A stretch of DNA of 64,000 nt from Pseudomonas sp. WS 5079 (GTDB taxonomy: Bacteria; Pseudomonadota; Gammaproteobacteria; Pseudomonadales; Pseudomonadaceae): NCBI RefSeq assembly GCF_012985465.1, contig NZ_JAAQWN010000002.1, positions 682,001-746,000 of the forward strand, given 5' to 3'. The notes under the pieces are model-generated. The model saw only the letters and a program-made list of their open reading frames with translations. It was not told the origin of the DNA and ran no database searches. The position numbers and the translations under genes were made by a program. Within the stretch, counting starts at the first letter, position 1, and each line of letters opens with the position of its first letter. This document shows, piece after piece, positions 29,737 to 39,185 of this stretch.

Positions 29737-32700
29737 TTGACCAACGTAACAAAGCCAAGCCCCTTGCGCGCAGCGCATATTGCGCCCGGCGCCCCCCTGC
29801 ACGGAACCCTCAAGGGCGCGCTGGCGACGCTGGTCCTGTTGCTGCTCGCGTTATTGTTCTGGCAGTTGCTGGACCAATTGCAGCAGAACCAGAAGAACCA
29901 GCAGCAATACACCATCGACTACAGCGCCGACCTGGCCGAACAGATCAGCCTGAACATGGCCCTGAGCGCGCAAATCGCCCTCAACCTGCTGCCGATCGTC
30001 GAACCTCCACGCAATGAAGAACAGCACCAGGCCCTGATGCGCAGCCTGCAGCGCTCGTTGCCGGAACTGCGCAGCGTCGCCCTGCTCGCCCCCAGCGGCG
30101 CGATCATCAGTGATACCGCCGACAACAGCCAGGATAGCGCCTGGCTTGAAGAGCTGGTCAAGCGCAGCCACGCCCAGTCCTATTACCTGAGCAATAACAG
30201 CGACGGCTCCATCATCTACCTGCTGCTGCACCAACCCAGCGGCGGCGCCAAAATGTACTGGGCGTTGCGCCTGGCCCCCAATTACCTGGCCAACCTGACG
30301 CGCCAGGACGGCCAGGGGCCACGGCCGATGTGGGCGATTGAAAACCAGTTGAACCACCGGGTGGTCAGTCGTGACAGCGGCATGCCCAGCCAGTGGTCGG
30401 CCGGGCTGACCCCGGAAGAGCTGAACAAGACCGTACTGGTCACGCCCTTGAGCAAAAGCGACTGGCAACTGCGCGGGCTGTTTGATCGCGCCGCCGTGCT
30501 GGAGCAACTGCTGCCGGCGTTTATCGGCAAGTGCCTGCTGGGCCTGGCCTTTTCGCTGATCCCGGTGCTGGTGCTGCTGAACATGCGGCGCCGCCAGCGC
30601 CAGGTCAATGAAGGCCGGCGCCGCTACCAGGATATTTTCGAAGGTACCGGCGTGGCCTTGTGCGTGCTCGACCTGTCGGGCCTGCGCGGTTTCTTCGACA
30701 AGGCCCAGTTGCACACCCGCGAACAACTGCAGGATTGGCTGCAAAACAGCCCCGAGCAACGCCAGCAACTGCTCAAGGAGCTGCGCATCACCGAGGTCAA
30801 CCAGGTCGCGGTGCGCCTACTGAATGTGGCGTCCTGCGAACAGGCGTGGGAACGCTTGATCGACGGTTGCCCGCTGGACACCAGCGCCATTGGCTACGCA
30901 GTGCTTGAGGCAGTGCTGACCCAGCAGAAACAGCTGGAGTTGGAGATTCAACTCAGCGACATCGAAGGCAACGACCAGTACCTGTGGCTGGTGATGCGCC
31001 TGCCGGAAGAACAGCACGACTATAAGGCGGTGATCCTCAGCATCAGCGATATCACCAGCCGCAAACTGGTGGAGCTGTCGCTGGTGGAGCGCGAGGCGTT
31101 CTGGTCGGACGTGGTGCGCACCGTGCCGGATCACCTGTATGTGCAGGATGTGATCAGCCAGCGCATGATCTTCAGCAACCACCACCTGGGCCACACCCTG
31201 GGCTACAACAAACACGAACTGCAGCAGATGGGCGAGTATTTCTGGGAGATCCTGCTGCACCCCGAAGACGCCGAGCACTACCACGACCTGCGCCAGCAGC
31301 AACGCGCCGCCGGGTACCTGGCGCAGTTGCAATGCCAGTTGCGCTTTCGGCACCGCAACAATCAGTGGCGGCGCTTCGAGATCCGCGAACAGGCCCTGGC
31401 CCGGGACAAGACCGACCAGGTCACGCGGATCATTGGCGTGGCCAAGGACATTACCGACCAGATCGAAGCCAGCGAATCCCTGCGCGACAGCGAACAGCGC
31501 TACCGCATGCTGGCCGAAAGCATCAGCGACGTGATTTTCTCCACCGACAGCAAACTGGCCCTCAACTACGTCAGCCCGTCGGTGAATGCGGTGCTGGGCT
31601 ATGAAGTCGACTGGATCTTCAAGAACGGCTGGCAATCGACCATCGCCAACCCACAGCAACTGACCGGCATCTACACCCTTGTGGAACGGGTCAGCCGCGC
31701 CCTGGACCAGCCCGAAGCCCTGGCCTTGTTGCGCGATGACGTGCAGACCCAACTGTTCCTGTTCGATTGCCTGCGGGCCGATGGGCGCAAGGTGCCGATC
31801 GAACTGCGCCTGGTGCTGGTGTGGGACGAGCACGGCGCGTTCGAAGGCATCCTCGGCGTGGGCCGCGATATCAGCCAGCAACGCCGCGCCGAGAAAGACT
31901 TGCGCATGGCGGCCACGGTATTCGAACACTCCACCTCGGCGATCCTGATCACCGACCCCGCCGGCTATATCGTGCAGGCCAACGAAGCCTTCAGCCGGGT
32001 CAGCGGCTATGCCGTGGCCGATGTGCTCGACCAATTGCCGAACATGCTCACCGTCGACGAACAGCAGGAAGCCCACCTGCGCTATGTGCTCAAGCAGTTG
32101 CACCAGCACAGCACCTGGGAAGGTGAAGTGTGGCTCAAGCGCCGCAGCGGCGAGCATTACCCGGCCTGGGTCGGCATTACCGCCGTGCTCGATGACGAGG
32201 GCGACCTGGCCAGCTACGTGTGCTTTTTCAGCGACATCAGCGAGCGCAAGGCCAGCGAACAACGCATCCACCGCCTGGCCTACTACGACGCCCTGACCCA
32301 CCTGCCCAACCGCACGCTGTTCCAGGACCGCCTGCACACCGCGTTGCAATCGGCGGAGCGGCAGAAGTCGTGGGTGGTGCTGATGTTCCTCGACCTCGAC
32401 CGCTTCAAACCGATCAACGACTCCCTGGGCCATGCCGCGGGCGATCGCATGCTCAAGGAAATGGCGACCCGCCTGCTCGGCTGTGTGGCCGAGGACGATA
32501 CCGTGGCGCGCATGGGCGGTGACGAGTTCACCTTGCTCCTGCAACCCCGGGTCAGTCGCGAGATGGCGTTGAACCGCGCGATCCACGTGGCCGAGCAGAT
32601 CCTCGCCAGCCTGGTGAAGCCGTTTGTGCTGGAGGGCCGCGAGTTTTTTGTCACCGCCAGTATCGGCATCGCCCTGAGCCCTCAGGACGGCAACGAACTG

Positions 32701-33588
32701 AGCCAACTGATGAAAAACGCCGACACCGCGATGTACCACGCCAAGGAGCGCGGCAAGAACAACTTCCAGTTCTACCAGGCCGACATGAACGCCAGCGCCC
32801 TGGAGCGCCTGGAGTTGGAGAGCGACCTGCGTCATGCCCTGGACCAGAACGAATTCGTGCTCTATTACCAGCCGCAGTTCAGTGGCGATGGCAAACGTTT
32901 GACCGGCGCCGAAGCCCTGCTGCGCTGGCGTCACCCGCGCCGTGGCTTGGTGCCGCCGGGGGATTTCATCCCGGTGCTGGAAGAATTGGGCCTGGTGGTG
33001 GACGTGGGCGACTGGGTAATCGACGAGGCATGCCGCCAACTCAAGACCTGGCACCAGAACAAGGTGCGGGTGCCCAAAGTCTCGGTGAACATCTCGGCGC
33101 GGCAGTTCTCCGACGGGCAGTTGGGCACGCGGATCGCCACCATCCTCAAGGAAACCGGCCTGCCGCCGGCGTGCCTGGAGCTGGAGCTGACCGAAAGTAT
33201 CCTGATGCGCGAAGTCAACGAGGCCCTGCAGATCCTTGCCAGCCTGAAAAACCTCGGCCTGAGCATCGCCGTGGACGACTTCGGCACCGGCTACTCATCG
33301 CTCAACTACCTCAAGCAATTCCCCATCGACGTGCTGAAGATCGACCGCACGTTCGTGGACGGCCTGCCCTCCGGCGAGCAGGACGCGCAAATCGCCCGGG
33401 CAATCATTGCCATGGCCCACAGCCTGAACCTGGCGGTGATCGCCGAAGGCGTGGAAACCCATGAGCAACTGGACTTCCTGCGCGAGCATGGCTGTGACGA
33501 GGTGCAGGGTTATCTGTTTGGGCGACCGATGCCGGCCAATCGGTTTGAGGCGCAGTTCTGTAACGACGCCCTGTTCATGTTTGACTGA
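29737..33588 (+). CDS. morA: Membrane PAS-GGDEF-EAL c-di-GMP protein MorA
   Basis: A 1283-residue dual c-di-GMP enzyme equivalent to P. putida/PAO1 MorA, which affects motility and biofilm. A TM helix at about 27-47 and another at about 260-285 enclose a periplasmic sensor. Four PAS regions follow, starting near 294, 452, 585 and 726. The GGDEF motif is intact at 927-931 but lacks the inhibitory-site arginine (AEDD where RxxD is expected). EAL is intact at 1059-1061 with [17 protein letters not shown] and AEGVET. The start is TTG at 29737, after AGGA. It precedes glyA as in PAO1. Confidence 0.95.
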   Translation: MTNVTKPSPLRAAHIAPGAPLHGTLKGALATLVLLLLALLFWQLLDQLQQNQKNQQQYTIDYSADLAEQISLNMALSAQIALNLLPIVEPPRNEEQHQALMRSLQRSLPELRSVALLAPSGAIISDTADNSQDSAWLEELVKRSHAQSYYLSNNSDGSIIYLLLHQPSGGAKMYWALRLAPNYLANLTRQDGQGPRPMWAIENQLNHRVVSRDSGMPSQWSAGLTPEELNKTVLVTPLSKSDWQLRGLFDRAAVLEQLLPAFIGKCLLGLAFSLIPVLVLLNMRRRQRQVNEGRRRYQDIFEGTGVALCVLDLSGLRGFFDKAQLHTREQLQDWLQNSPEQRQQLLKELRITEVNQVAVRLLNVASCEQAWERLIDGCPLDTSAIGYAVLEAVLTQQKQLELEIQLSDIEGNDQYLWLVMRLPEEQHDYKAVILSISDITSRKLVELSLVEREAFWSDVVRTVPDHLYVQDVISQRMIFSNHHLGHTLGYNKHELQQMGEYFWEILLHPEDAEHYHDLRQQQRAAGYLAQLQCQLRFRHRNNQWRRFEIREQALARDKTDQVTRIIGVAKDITDQIEASESLRDSEQRYRMLAESISDVIFSTDSKLALNYVSPSVNAVLGYEVDWIFKNGWQSTIANPQQLTGIYTLVERVSRALDQPEALALLRDDVQTQLFLFDCLRADGRKVPIELRLVLVWDEHGAFEGILGVGRDISQQRRAEKDLRMAATVFEHSTSAILITDPAGYIVQANEAFSRVSGYAVADVLDQLPNMLTVDEQQEAHLRYVLKQLHQHSTWEGEVWLKRRSGEHYPAWVGITAVLDDEGDLASYVCFFSDISERKASEQRIHRLAYYDALTHLPNRTLFQDRLHTALQSAERQKSWVVLMFLDLDRFKPINDSLGHAAGDRMLKEMATRLLGCVAEDDTVARMGGDEFTLLLQPRVSREMALNRAIHVAEQILASLVKPFVLEGREFFVTASIGIALSPQDGNELSQLMKNADTAMYHAKERGKNNFQFYQADMNASALERLELESDLRHALDQNEFVLYYQPQFSGDGKRLTGAEALLRWRHPRRGLVPPGDFIPVLEELGLVVDVGDWVIDEACRQLKTWHQNKVRVPKVSVNISARQFSDGQLGTRIATILKETGLPPACLELELTESILMREVNEALQILASLKNLGLSIAVDDFGTGYSSLNYLKQFPIDVLKIDRTFVDGLPSGEQDAQIARAIIAMAHSLNLAVIAEGVETHEQLDFLREHGCDEVQGYLFGRPMPANRFEAQFCNDALFMFD

Positions 33589-33614
33589 AAATCATGTGGC
33601 GGTGCAGATGGCCT

Positions 33615-33680
33615 CATCGCGGGCAAGCCCGCTCCCACAGTTGAAATGCGCTCCCATGTGGGAGCGGGCTTGCCCGCGAA
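33615..33680. repeat. REP doublet, tail-to-tail, between morA and glyA
   Basis: CATCGCGGGCAAGCCCGCTC followed by a partial arm (TGCGCTCCCATG) and then GGGAGCGGGCTTGCCCGCG. The spacer carries a third partial REP end, a sign of nested insertion or duplication. Confidence 0.8.
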
Positions 33681-33811
33681 GGGCCCTCAAATACGCCATC
33701 CATCTCTGGATGAACGCCACTTGTCCGCGACATGATGTCCTTTCATATGCCATCTAAAACCCATTGGGTTAGAATGCCCCTCTTTTCTGCCCCCGATCCT
33801 TGAGGACCGCC

Positions 33812-35065
33812 ATGTTCAGCCGTGATTTGACTATTGCCAAGTACGACGCCGATCTCTTTGCCGCCATGGAGCAAGAAGCTGTGCGCCAGGAAGAGCACAT
33901 TGAGCTGATCGCTTCGGAAAACTACACCAGCCCTGCGGTGATGGAGGCTCAAGGTTCGGTTCTGACCAACAAGTACGCCGAAGGTTATCCGGGCAAGCGT
34001 TACTACGGCGGTTGCGAATTCGTCGATATCGTCGAGCAACTGGCCATCGACCGTGCCAAGGAACTGTTCGGCGCCGATTACGCCAACGTCCAGCCACACG
34101 CCGGCTCCCAAGCCAACGCGGCCGTTTACCTGGCCCTGCTGCAAGGCGGCGACACCATCCTGGGCATGAGCCTGGCCCACGGCGGTCACCTGACCCACGG
34201 TGCCAGCGTTTCCTCCTCCGGCAAGCTGTACAACGCTGTGCAGTACGGCATCGACGGCAACGGCCTGATCGACTACGACGAAGTCGAGCGCCTGGCGGTC
34301 GAGCACAAGCCAAAAATGATCGTGGCCGGGTTCTCTGCCTACTCGCAGATCCTCGACTTCCCACGCTTCCGTGAGATCGCTGACAAGGTTGGCGCCTACC
34401 TGTTCGTCGACATGGCCCACGTGGCCGGTCTGGTCGCCGCTGGCGTCTACCCGAACCCGGTGCCTTACGCTGACGTGGTGACCACCACCACCCACAAGAC
34501 CCTGCGCGGTCCACGTGGCGGCCTGATCCTGGCTCGTGCCAACGCCGATATCGAGAAGAAGCTCAACTCCGCCGTCTTCCCGGGCGCCCAAGGTGGCCCG
34601 CTGGAGCACGTGATCGCTGCTAAAGCGATCTGCTTCAAGGAAGCGTTGCAGCCTGAGTTCAAGACTTACCAGCAACAAGTGGTGAAGAATGCCCAGGCCA
34701 TGGCCAGTGTGTTCATCGAGCGCGGTTTTGACGTGGTGTCCGGCGGTACTGAGAACCACCTGTTCCTGCTGTCGCTGATCAAGCAGGACATCTCCGGTAA
34801 AGATGCTGACGCTGCCCTGGGCAAAGCCTTCATCACCGTGAACAAGAACTCGGTACCGAACGATCCACGTTCGCCGTTTGTCACCTCGGGCCTGCGCTTC
34901 GGCACCCCGGCCGTGACCACTCGTGGCTTCAAGGAAGCAGAGTGCAAGGAACTGGCTGGCTGGATCTGCGACATCCTGGCTGATCTTTCCAACGAAGCCG
35001 TGATTGACGCGGTACGTGAGAAGGTCAAGGCCATCTGCAAGAAGCTGCCGGTATACGGCGCTTGA
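33812..35065 (+). CDS. glyA: Serine hydroxymethyltransferase
   Basis: A 417-residue PLP enzyme that converts serine plus tetrahydrofolate to glycine plus methylene-THF. The PLP lysine is in [16 protein letters not shown]; other family motifs are [25 protein letters not shown] and [11 protein letters not shown]. The ATG follows GAGGA by six bases, and a candidate -10 TAGAAT lies at 33770-33775. Codon choice is noticeably more biased to preferred codons than in morA, in keeping with high expression. Pseudomonads usually carry a second SHMT elsewhere. Confidence 0.98.
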   Translation: MFSRDLTIAKYDADLFAAMEQEAVRQEEHIELIASENYTSPAVMEAQGSVLTNKYAEGYPGKRYYGGCEFVDIVEQLAIDRAKELFGADYANVQPHAGSQANAAVYLALLQGGDTILGMSLAHGGHLTHGASVSSSGKLYNAVQYGIDGNGLIDYDEVERLAVEHKPKMIVAGFSAYSQILDFPRFREIADKVGAYLFVDMAHVAGLVAAGVYPNPVPYADVVTTTTHKTLRGPRGGLILARANADIEKKLNSAVFPGAQGGPLEHVIAAKAICFKEALQPEFKTYQQQVVKNAQAMASVFIERGFDVVSGGTENHLFLLSLIKQDISGKDADAALGKAFITVNKNSVPNDPRSPFVTSGLRFGTPAVTTRGFKEAECKELAGWICDILADLSNEAVIDAVREKVKAICKKLPVYGA

Positions 35066-35082
35066 TTGCAGGCGCTTGAATA

Positions 35083-35113
35083 AAAAGCCCGGCTCTTGAG
35101 CCGGGCTTTTTTA
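35083..35113 (+). terminator. Rho-independent terminator of glyA
   Basis: AAAGCCCGGCTC/GAGCCGGGCTTT stem with a two- to three-base loop and a T-run, starting about 17 bases after the stop. Confidence 0.93.
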
Positions 35114-35136
35114 TGCCTGTTGGAACGCGGTCAACA

Positions 35137-35225
35137 TGTGGGAGCGGGCTTGCCTGCGATAGCAGTGGGTCTGCCAACTCATCATTGACTGGTCTACCGC
35201 TATCGCAGGCAAGCCCGCTCCTACA
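35137..35225. repeat. REP doublet after glyA
   Basis: Inverted cores TGTGGGAGCGGGCTTGCCTG and the complement ending CCCGCTCCTACA, head-to-head orientation, spacer about 45 bases, between convergent glyA and the GTPase gene. Confidence 0.88.
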
Positions 35226-35241
35226 CTGGTCGCGTTTCAAG

Positions 35242-36201
35242 TCAGGGTTGGTAGACCCGCTGGAAACCCGCGCGAATCTTCTCTTGCGGCAACTCATCGG
35301 CAATAAACACAATCACGCTTTCCCGCGGCTCGCCTTCAGCCCATTCGGTGTCCCAATCGAACCCGTAGAGCTTGAGCACGCCCTGGAACACCATGCGCCG
35401 ATCTTCACCGGCGATGTTCAGCACGCCCTTGTAGCGCAGCAGTTGTTTGCCGTGCTCTTCCAGCAACTCGTTCATGAACTCGCTGAGGCGGTCGATATCC
35501 AGCGGCTGGTCGGTGCGCAGTACCAGGCTGGAAATGCGGTCGATGGACGGCGCCTGGCTGACCGGGCGCAAGGTCATGCCTGCGTTGAGGTTGAAGCCGC
35601 GCACATCCAGCAGTTCAGCCAAGTCGATCTTGCCATGTTCCACCACACGGATCGGCGCGCGACGGTTGATTCGGCTCAGGCGCTGGCTGAGGGCCTCGAA
35701 GCTGGCATCGTCGACCAGGTCGCGCTTGCTCACCAGCAGGCGGTCGGCAAAGCCGATCTGCGCCTGGGCGATGGTCTGGGTCAGATGGTGCTCGGCGTGG
35801 GCCGCGTCCACCAGGGTGATGATGCCGTCGAGAAGATAGCGCTCGCGCAGTTCTTCATCGATAAAAAAGGTCTGGGCCACCGGCGCCGGGTCGGCCAGGC
35901 CGGTGCATTCGATCACCAGGCGGTCGAAGGCGATTTCGCCGCTGTCCAGGCGTTCGAGCAGCAGGTACAGGGCCTTGGTCAGGTCGGTGTGGATGGTGCA
36001 GCACACGCAACCGTTGGACAGGGTCATGACTTGGACCGGTTCATCACCCAACAGCTGGGTGTCGATGCCGGCGTCACTGAATTCGTTTTCGATCACGGCG
36101 ATTTTCAAGCCGTGCTCGGCCTTGAGCAGGTGGCGCAGCAAGGTGGTCTTGCCAGCGCCGAGGAAGCCGCTGAGGACGGTGACGGGGATGGGAGAGGACA
36201 A
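35242..36201 (-). CDS. COG0523/CobW-type GTPase, YjiA-like
   Basis: A 319-residue G3E GTPase expected to act as a metallochaperone. Walker A is SGFLGAGKTTLL; the metal-binding motif is SNGCVCCTIH (CxCC); switch and Walker B elements include VIECTGLADPAP and the guanine motif SKRDLVD. The start is most likely TTG at 36201 (SSPIPVTVLSGF), six bases after AAGGAG; the longer frame to 36270 begins in a REP remnant. Downstream of the CstA/BtsT-like transporter and YjiX, as in the E. coli btsT-yjiX-yjiA operon. Confidence 0.9.
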   Translation of the reverse strand: MSSPIPVTVLSGFLGAGKTTLLRHLLKAEHGLKIAVIENEFSDAGIDTQLLGDEPVQVMTLSNGCVCCTIHTDLTKALYLLLERLDSGEIAFDRLVIECTGLADPAPVAQTFFIDEELRERYLLDGIITLVDAAHAEHHLTQTIAQAQIGFADRLLVSKRDLVDDASFEALSQRLSRINRRAPIRVVEHGKIDLAELLDVRGFNLNAGMTLRPVSQAPSIDRISSLVLRTDQPLDIDRLSEFMNELLEEHGKQLLRYKGVLNIAGEDRRMVFQGVLKLYGFDWDTEWAEGEPRESVIVFIADELPQEKIRAGFQRVYQP

Positions 36202-36231
36202 AATATTCTCCTTGAGGAAACACAAAACAAA

Positions 36232-36271
36232 TGTGGGAGCGGGCCCGCTCCCACACAGGCCCGCTCCCACA
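36232..36271. repeat. Collapsed REP remnants
   Basis: A fused palindrome TGTGGGAGCGGGCCCGCTCC followed by another REP end (AGGCCCGCTCCCACA). The inner GCTTGCC core has been lost in both, so the element consists of arms only. Confidence 0.78.
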
Positions 36272-36300
36272 GGGGATCACATAGGCCCAAGCCTATGGGT

Positions 36301-36498
36301 TCAACAGCACTTGGGCCCGCCCTTGCCGCCGTAACGGGCTTCCTGGCGTTCCCGGAAGAACGCCTTGTAGTCCATCATCGGCTTGTCCGGGTGCTTGGTT
36401 TGCATATGCTCGACGTAGGTGTCGTAGTCGGGCATGCCGACCATCAGGCGGGCTGCCTGACCGAGGTATTTACCGAGGCGACCAATGTCATTGAACAT
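36301..36498 (-). CDS. YbdD/YjiX family small protein (DUF466)
   Basis: A 65-residue protein, [31 protein letters not shown]..., of the YbdD/YjiX family, which is encoded next to CstA/BtsT transporters in many bacteria. The motif [12 protein letters not shown] and the tail [11 protein letters not shown], ending in two Cys, are typical. Its biochemical role is unknown; a partnership with the transporter is inferred from conserved linkage. It starts 15 bases after the transporter stop. Confidence 0.93.
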   Translation of the reverse strand: MFNDIGRLGKYLGQAARLMVGMPDYDTYVEHMQTKHPDKPMMDYKAFFRERQEARYGGKGGPKCC

Positions 36499-36513
36499 GT
36501 TTGCAACCCTCTA

Positions 36514-38580
36514 TCACGCGTCCGGCATGGCTTGGAATGGTGCTTCTTTATCCGTACGTTCCTTGGTACCCCAGGCGGCCACGCCGACTTTGATCGCATA
36601 GAACAGGATGCTGAAGACCACGAACAGGAACAATACCGTCAGCGTGGCGTTGGTGTAGGCATTCCAGATCACGTGCTGCATCTGGTCGATGCTCTTCGCC
36701 GGGGCCAGAATCTGCCCGTTGGCCAACGCATCGCTGTATTTTTTCGCCAACGACAGGAAGCCGATCGCCGGGTTAGCGTCGAACAGCTTGATCAGGCCGG
36801 CGGTCACGGTGCAGATCAGCAGCCAGACAGCCGGCAGCATGGTCACCCAAATGTAGCGCTGGCGTTTCATTTTGATCAGCACAACCGTGGCGAGCATCAG
36901 CGCGATACCGGCCAGCATCTGGTTGGAGATGCCGAACAGTGGCCACAAGGTATTGATGCCACCCAGCGGGTCGATCACGCCCTGGTACAGCAAGTAGCCC
37001 CACATCGCCACGCAGCCGGCGGTGGCGATCAGGTTGGCAGTCCACGACTCGGTACGCTTGAGCGCCGGGACGAAGGAGCCGAGCAGATCCTGGAGCATGA
37101 AGCGCCCGGCACGGGTCCCGGCGTCAACGGCGGTCAGGATGAACAGCGCTTCGAACAAGATCGCAAAGTGGTACCAGAACGCCATGGTGTTTTCACCCGG
37201 CAGCACGCTGTGCAGGATCTGCGCGATGCCGACCGCCAGGGTCGGCGCACCGCCGGCACGGGCCAGGATGGTGGTTTCACCGATGTCATTGGCCACCGCT
37301 TGCAGCGCTTCCGGGGTAATCGCAAAGCCCCAACTGCTGACGGTTTGCGCAACAGTCACCACATCGGTGCCGACAATCGCCGCAGGGCTGTTCATGGCGA
37401 AGTACACGCCTGGCTCGATCACCGACGCGGCAACCATGGCCATGATGGCGACGAACGACTCCATCAACATGCCGCCATAACCGATGTAGCGCGAGTGGGC
37501 TTCATTGGCCAACAGCTTGGGCGTGGTGCCCGAGGAAATCAGTGCGTGGAAACCCGATACCGCGCCACAGGCGATGGTGATGAACAGGAACGGGAACAGG
37601 CCGCCCTTCCAGACCGGACCGGTGCCATCGACAAACTGGGTCAGTGCCGGCATTTTCAGGTCGGGCATGGTGACCAGGATGCCGATTGCCAGGGCAATGA
37701 TGGTGCCGATTTTCAGGAATGTAGACAGGTAGTCACGCGGGGCCAGGATCAGCCACACCGGCAATACCGCAGCCACGAATCCGTAGCCGACCAGCATCCA
37801 GGTGATCTGGATCCCGGTGAAGGTGAAGGCCTTGGCCCATACCGGATCAGCAGCAATCTGCCCGCCCAGCCAGATCGAGCCCAGCAGCAACAGCACGCCA
37901 ATGATCGAGATCTCGCCGATGCGGCCCGGGCGGATGTAACGCATGTAGACGCCCATGAACATCGCGATCGGGATGGTCGCCATCACCGTGAAGATGCCCC
38001 ACGGGCTTTCGGCCAGGGCCTTGACTACGATCAGCGACAACACCGCGAGGATGATGATCATGATCAAAAAGCAGCCAAACAGCGCGATGGTCCCGGGAAT
38101 GCGGCCCATCTCTTCGCGGACCATGTCCCCCAGGGAACGGCCGTTGCGACGGGTGGACAGGAACAGGATCATGAAATCCTGCACGGCCCCCGCCAGCACC
38201 ACGCCGGCAATCAGCCATAGCGTACCCGGCAGGTAACCCATCTGCGCCGCCAATACCGGGCCGACCAGAGGTCCCGCACCCGCGATGGCCGCGAAGTGGT
38301 GACCGAACAGAATGTGTTTGTTGGTCGGCACATAGTCCAGACCGTCGTTGTTGATCACCGCGGGGGTGGCCCGCCGTGGATCGAGTTGCATCACATTATT
38401 TGCGATGAACAGGCTGTAGTAACGATAAGCCACCAGATAAATGGCGACTGCCGCGACTACAATCCACAAGGCGTTGATCGCCTCGCCGCGACGCAAAGCC
38501 ACTACGCCCAGGGCGCACGCTCCTACGATTGCCAGCAACAGCCAGGGTAGATGGCGTAGCAGGCTATTATTATTTTTCAT
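36514..38580 (-). CDS. cstA: CstA-family transporter (pyruvate/peptide uptake type)
   Basis: A 688-residue inner-membrane protein with about 16-18 hydrophobic segments. Family motifs include NKHILFGHHFAAIAGAGPLVG, split here as NKHILFGHHF and AAIAGAGPLVGPVLAAQMG, and STRRNGRSLGDMVREEMGR. E. coli CstA and BtsT (YjiY) are both in this family. BtsT is a pyruvate/proton symporter and lies upstream of yjiX-yjiA exactly as here, so pyruvate uptake is a reasonable inference. It diverges from mapZ. Confidence 0.92.
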   Translation of the reverse strand: MKNNNSLLRHLPWLLLAIVGACALGVVALRRGEAINALWIVVAAVAIYLVAYRYYSLFIANNVMQLDPRRATPAVINNDGLDYVPTNKHILFGHHFAAIAGAGPLVGPVLAAQMGYLPGTLWLIAGVVLAGAVQDFMILFLSTRRNGRSLGDMVREEMGRIPGTIALFGCFLIMIIILAVLSLIVVKALAESPWGIFTVMATIPIAMFMGVYMRYIRPGRIGEISIIGVLLLLGSIWLGGQIAADPVWAKAFTFTGIQITWMLVGYGFVAAVLPVWLILAPRDYLSTFLKIGTIIALAIGILVTMPDLKMPALTQFVDGTGPVWKGGLFPFLFITIACGAVSGFHALISSGTTPKLLANEAHSRYIGYGGMLMESFVAIMAMVAASVIEPGVYFAMNSPAAIVGTDVVTVAQTVSSWGFAITPEALQAVANDIGETTILARAGGAPTLAVGIAQILHSVLPGENTMAFWYHFAILFEALFILTAVDAGTRAGRFMLQDLLGSFVPALKRTESWTANLIATAGCVAMWGYLLYQGVIDPLGGINTLWPLFGISNQMLAGIALMLATVVLIKMKRQRYIWVTMLPAVWLLICTVTAGLIKLFDANPAIGFLSLAKKYSDALANGQILAPAKSIDQMQHVIWNAYTNATLTVLFLFVVFSILFYAIKVGVAAWGTKERTDKEAPFQAMPDA

Positions 38581-38731
38581 TTTTATATTCCAGCCAGGTT
38601 GGACAGAAAGACAGCCAGTCCGAGTTTAGCGCGCTGTGCCCTAAAGACCAGCCCCCTACGTTGGTCTAGAGCCTTGCCGGGGCGAAAAAAAAGCGAAATA
38701 AACGCCCAATAATGGCGCAAGGCTACAATCC

Positions 38732-38743
38732 CTGTATCTACAG
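38732..38743 (+). promoter_or_regulatory. Short palindrome in the mapZ leader
   Basis: CTGTATCTACAG (five-base arms, two-base centre) lies between a -10-like TACAAT (38724-38729) and the mapZ Shine-Dalgarno. It is too short for the 16-base LexA consensus. Confidence 0.35.
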
Positions 38744-38754
38744 AGGGTTTCACC

Positions 38755-39123
38755 ATGAGCGACCAGCCGTCAGATCGCCGCCGTTTTCGGCGGATTGCCT
38801 TCGATGCCAAGACCGAACTCATGCAGGACGGCCAGCAATGGCCGGTGCAACTGGTGGATTTATCGCTCAAGGGCTTGCTGGTGCAAAAGCCTGCGCCGTG
38901 GCTGGGCAAGGGTGACGAGCCCTTTGATGTGGACATTCACCTGGACGCCGACACGGACGTGCGCATGCAAGTGCGGCTGAGCCATGACGACCAGGGGCAA
39001 CTGGGGTTTGTCTGCGAGCATATCGATCTGGACTCGATCAGCCATTTGCGCAGGTTGATCGAGCTCAATCTGGGGGATGAGGAGGAGCTGCATCGGGAGC
39101 TGGGCGAGCTGCTCAACATCTGA
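38755..39123 (+). CDS. mapZ: PilZ-domain c-di-GMP receptor MapZ-like
   Basis: A 122-residue stand-alone PilZ protein matching PAO1 PA4608 (MapZ). The c-di-GMP motifs are RRRFRRIAF (RxxxR) and DLSLKG ([D/N]xSxxG). In P. aeruginosa MapZ binds the chemotaxis methyltransferase CheR1 and lowers its activity when c-di-GMP is high; the same role here is inferred. Located 5 kb from morA, which makes or degrades the ligand. Confidence 0.92.
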   Translation: MSDQPSDRRRFRRIAFDAKTELMQDGQQWPVQLVDLSLKGLLVQKPAPWLGKGDEPFDVDIHLDADTDVRMQVRLSHDDQGQLGFVCEHIDLDSISHLRRLIELNLGDEEELHRELGELLNI

Positions 39124-39185
39124 CGATGTGCACACATCAATGTGTCTAGCTTGCCTGCTCCCACAGGGGGCTGTGGTGGTGCGGG

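Noticed and set aside
30817-33054. 745-codon minus-strand frame inside morA
   Set aside because: Antisense to a protein with complete GGDEF and EAL motifs; no independent family signature.
35113-38220. 1035-codon plus-strand frame spanning the GTPase, YjiX and cstA genes
   Set aside because: It covers three well-supported genes and their spacers on the other strand; composition (His, Gln, Asp rich) is that of a GC-skew shadow.
38732-38743. CTGTATCTACAG before mapZ as a LexA box
   Set aside because: The gammaproteobacterial LexA site needs CTG and CAG about ten bases apart; here the spacing is six.
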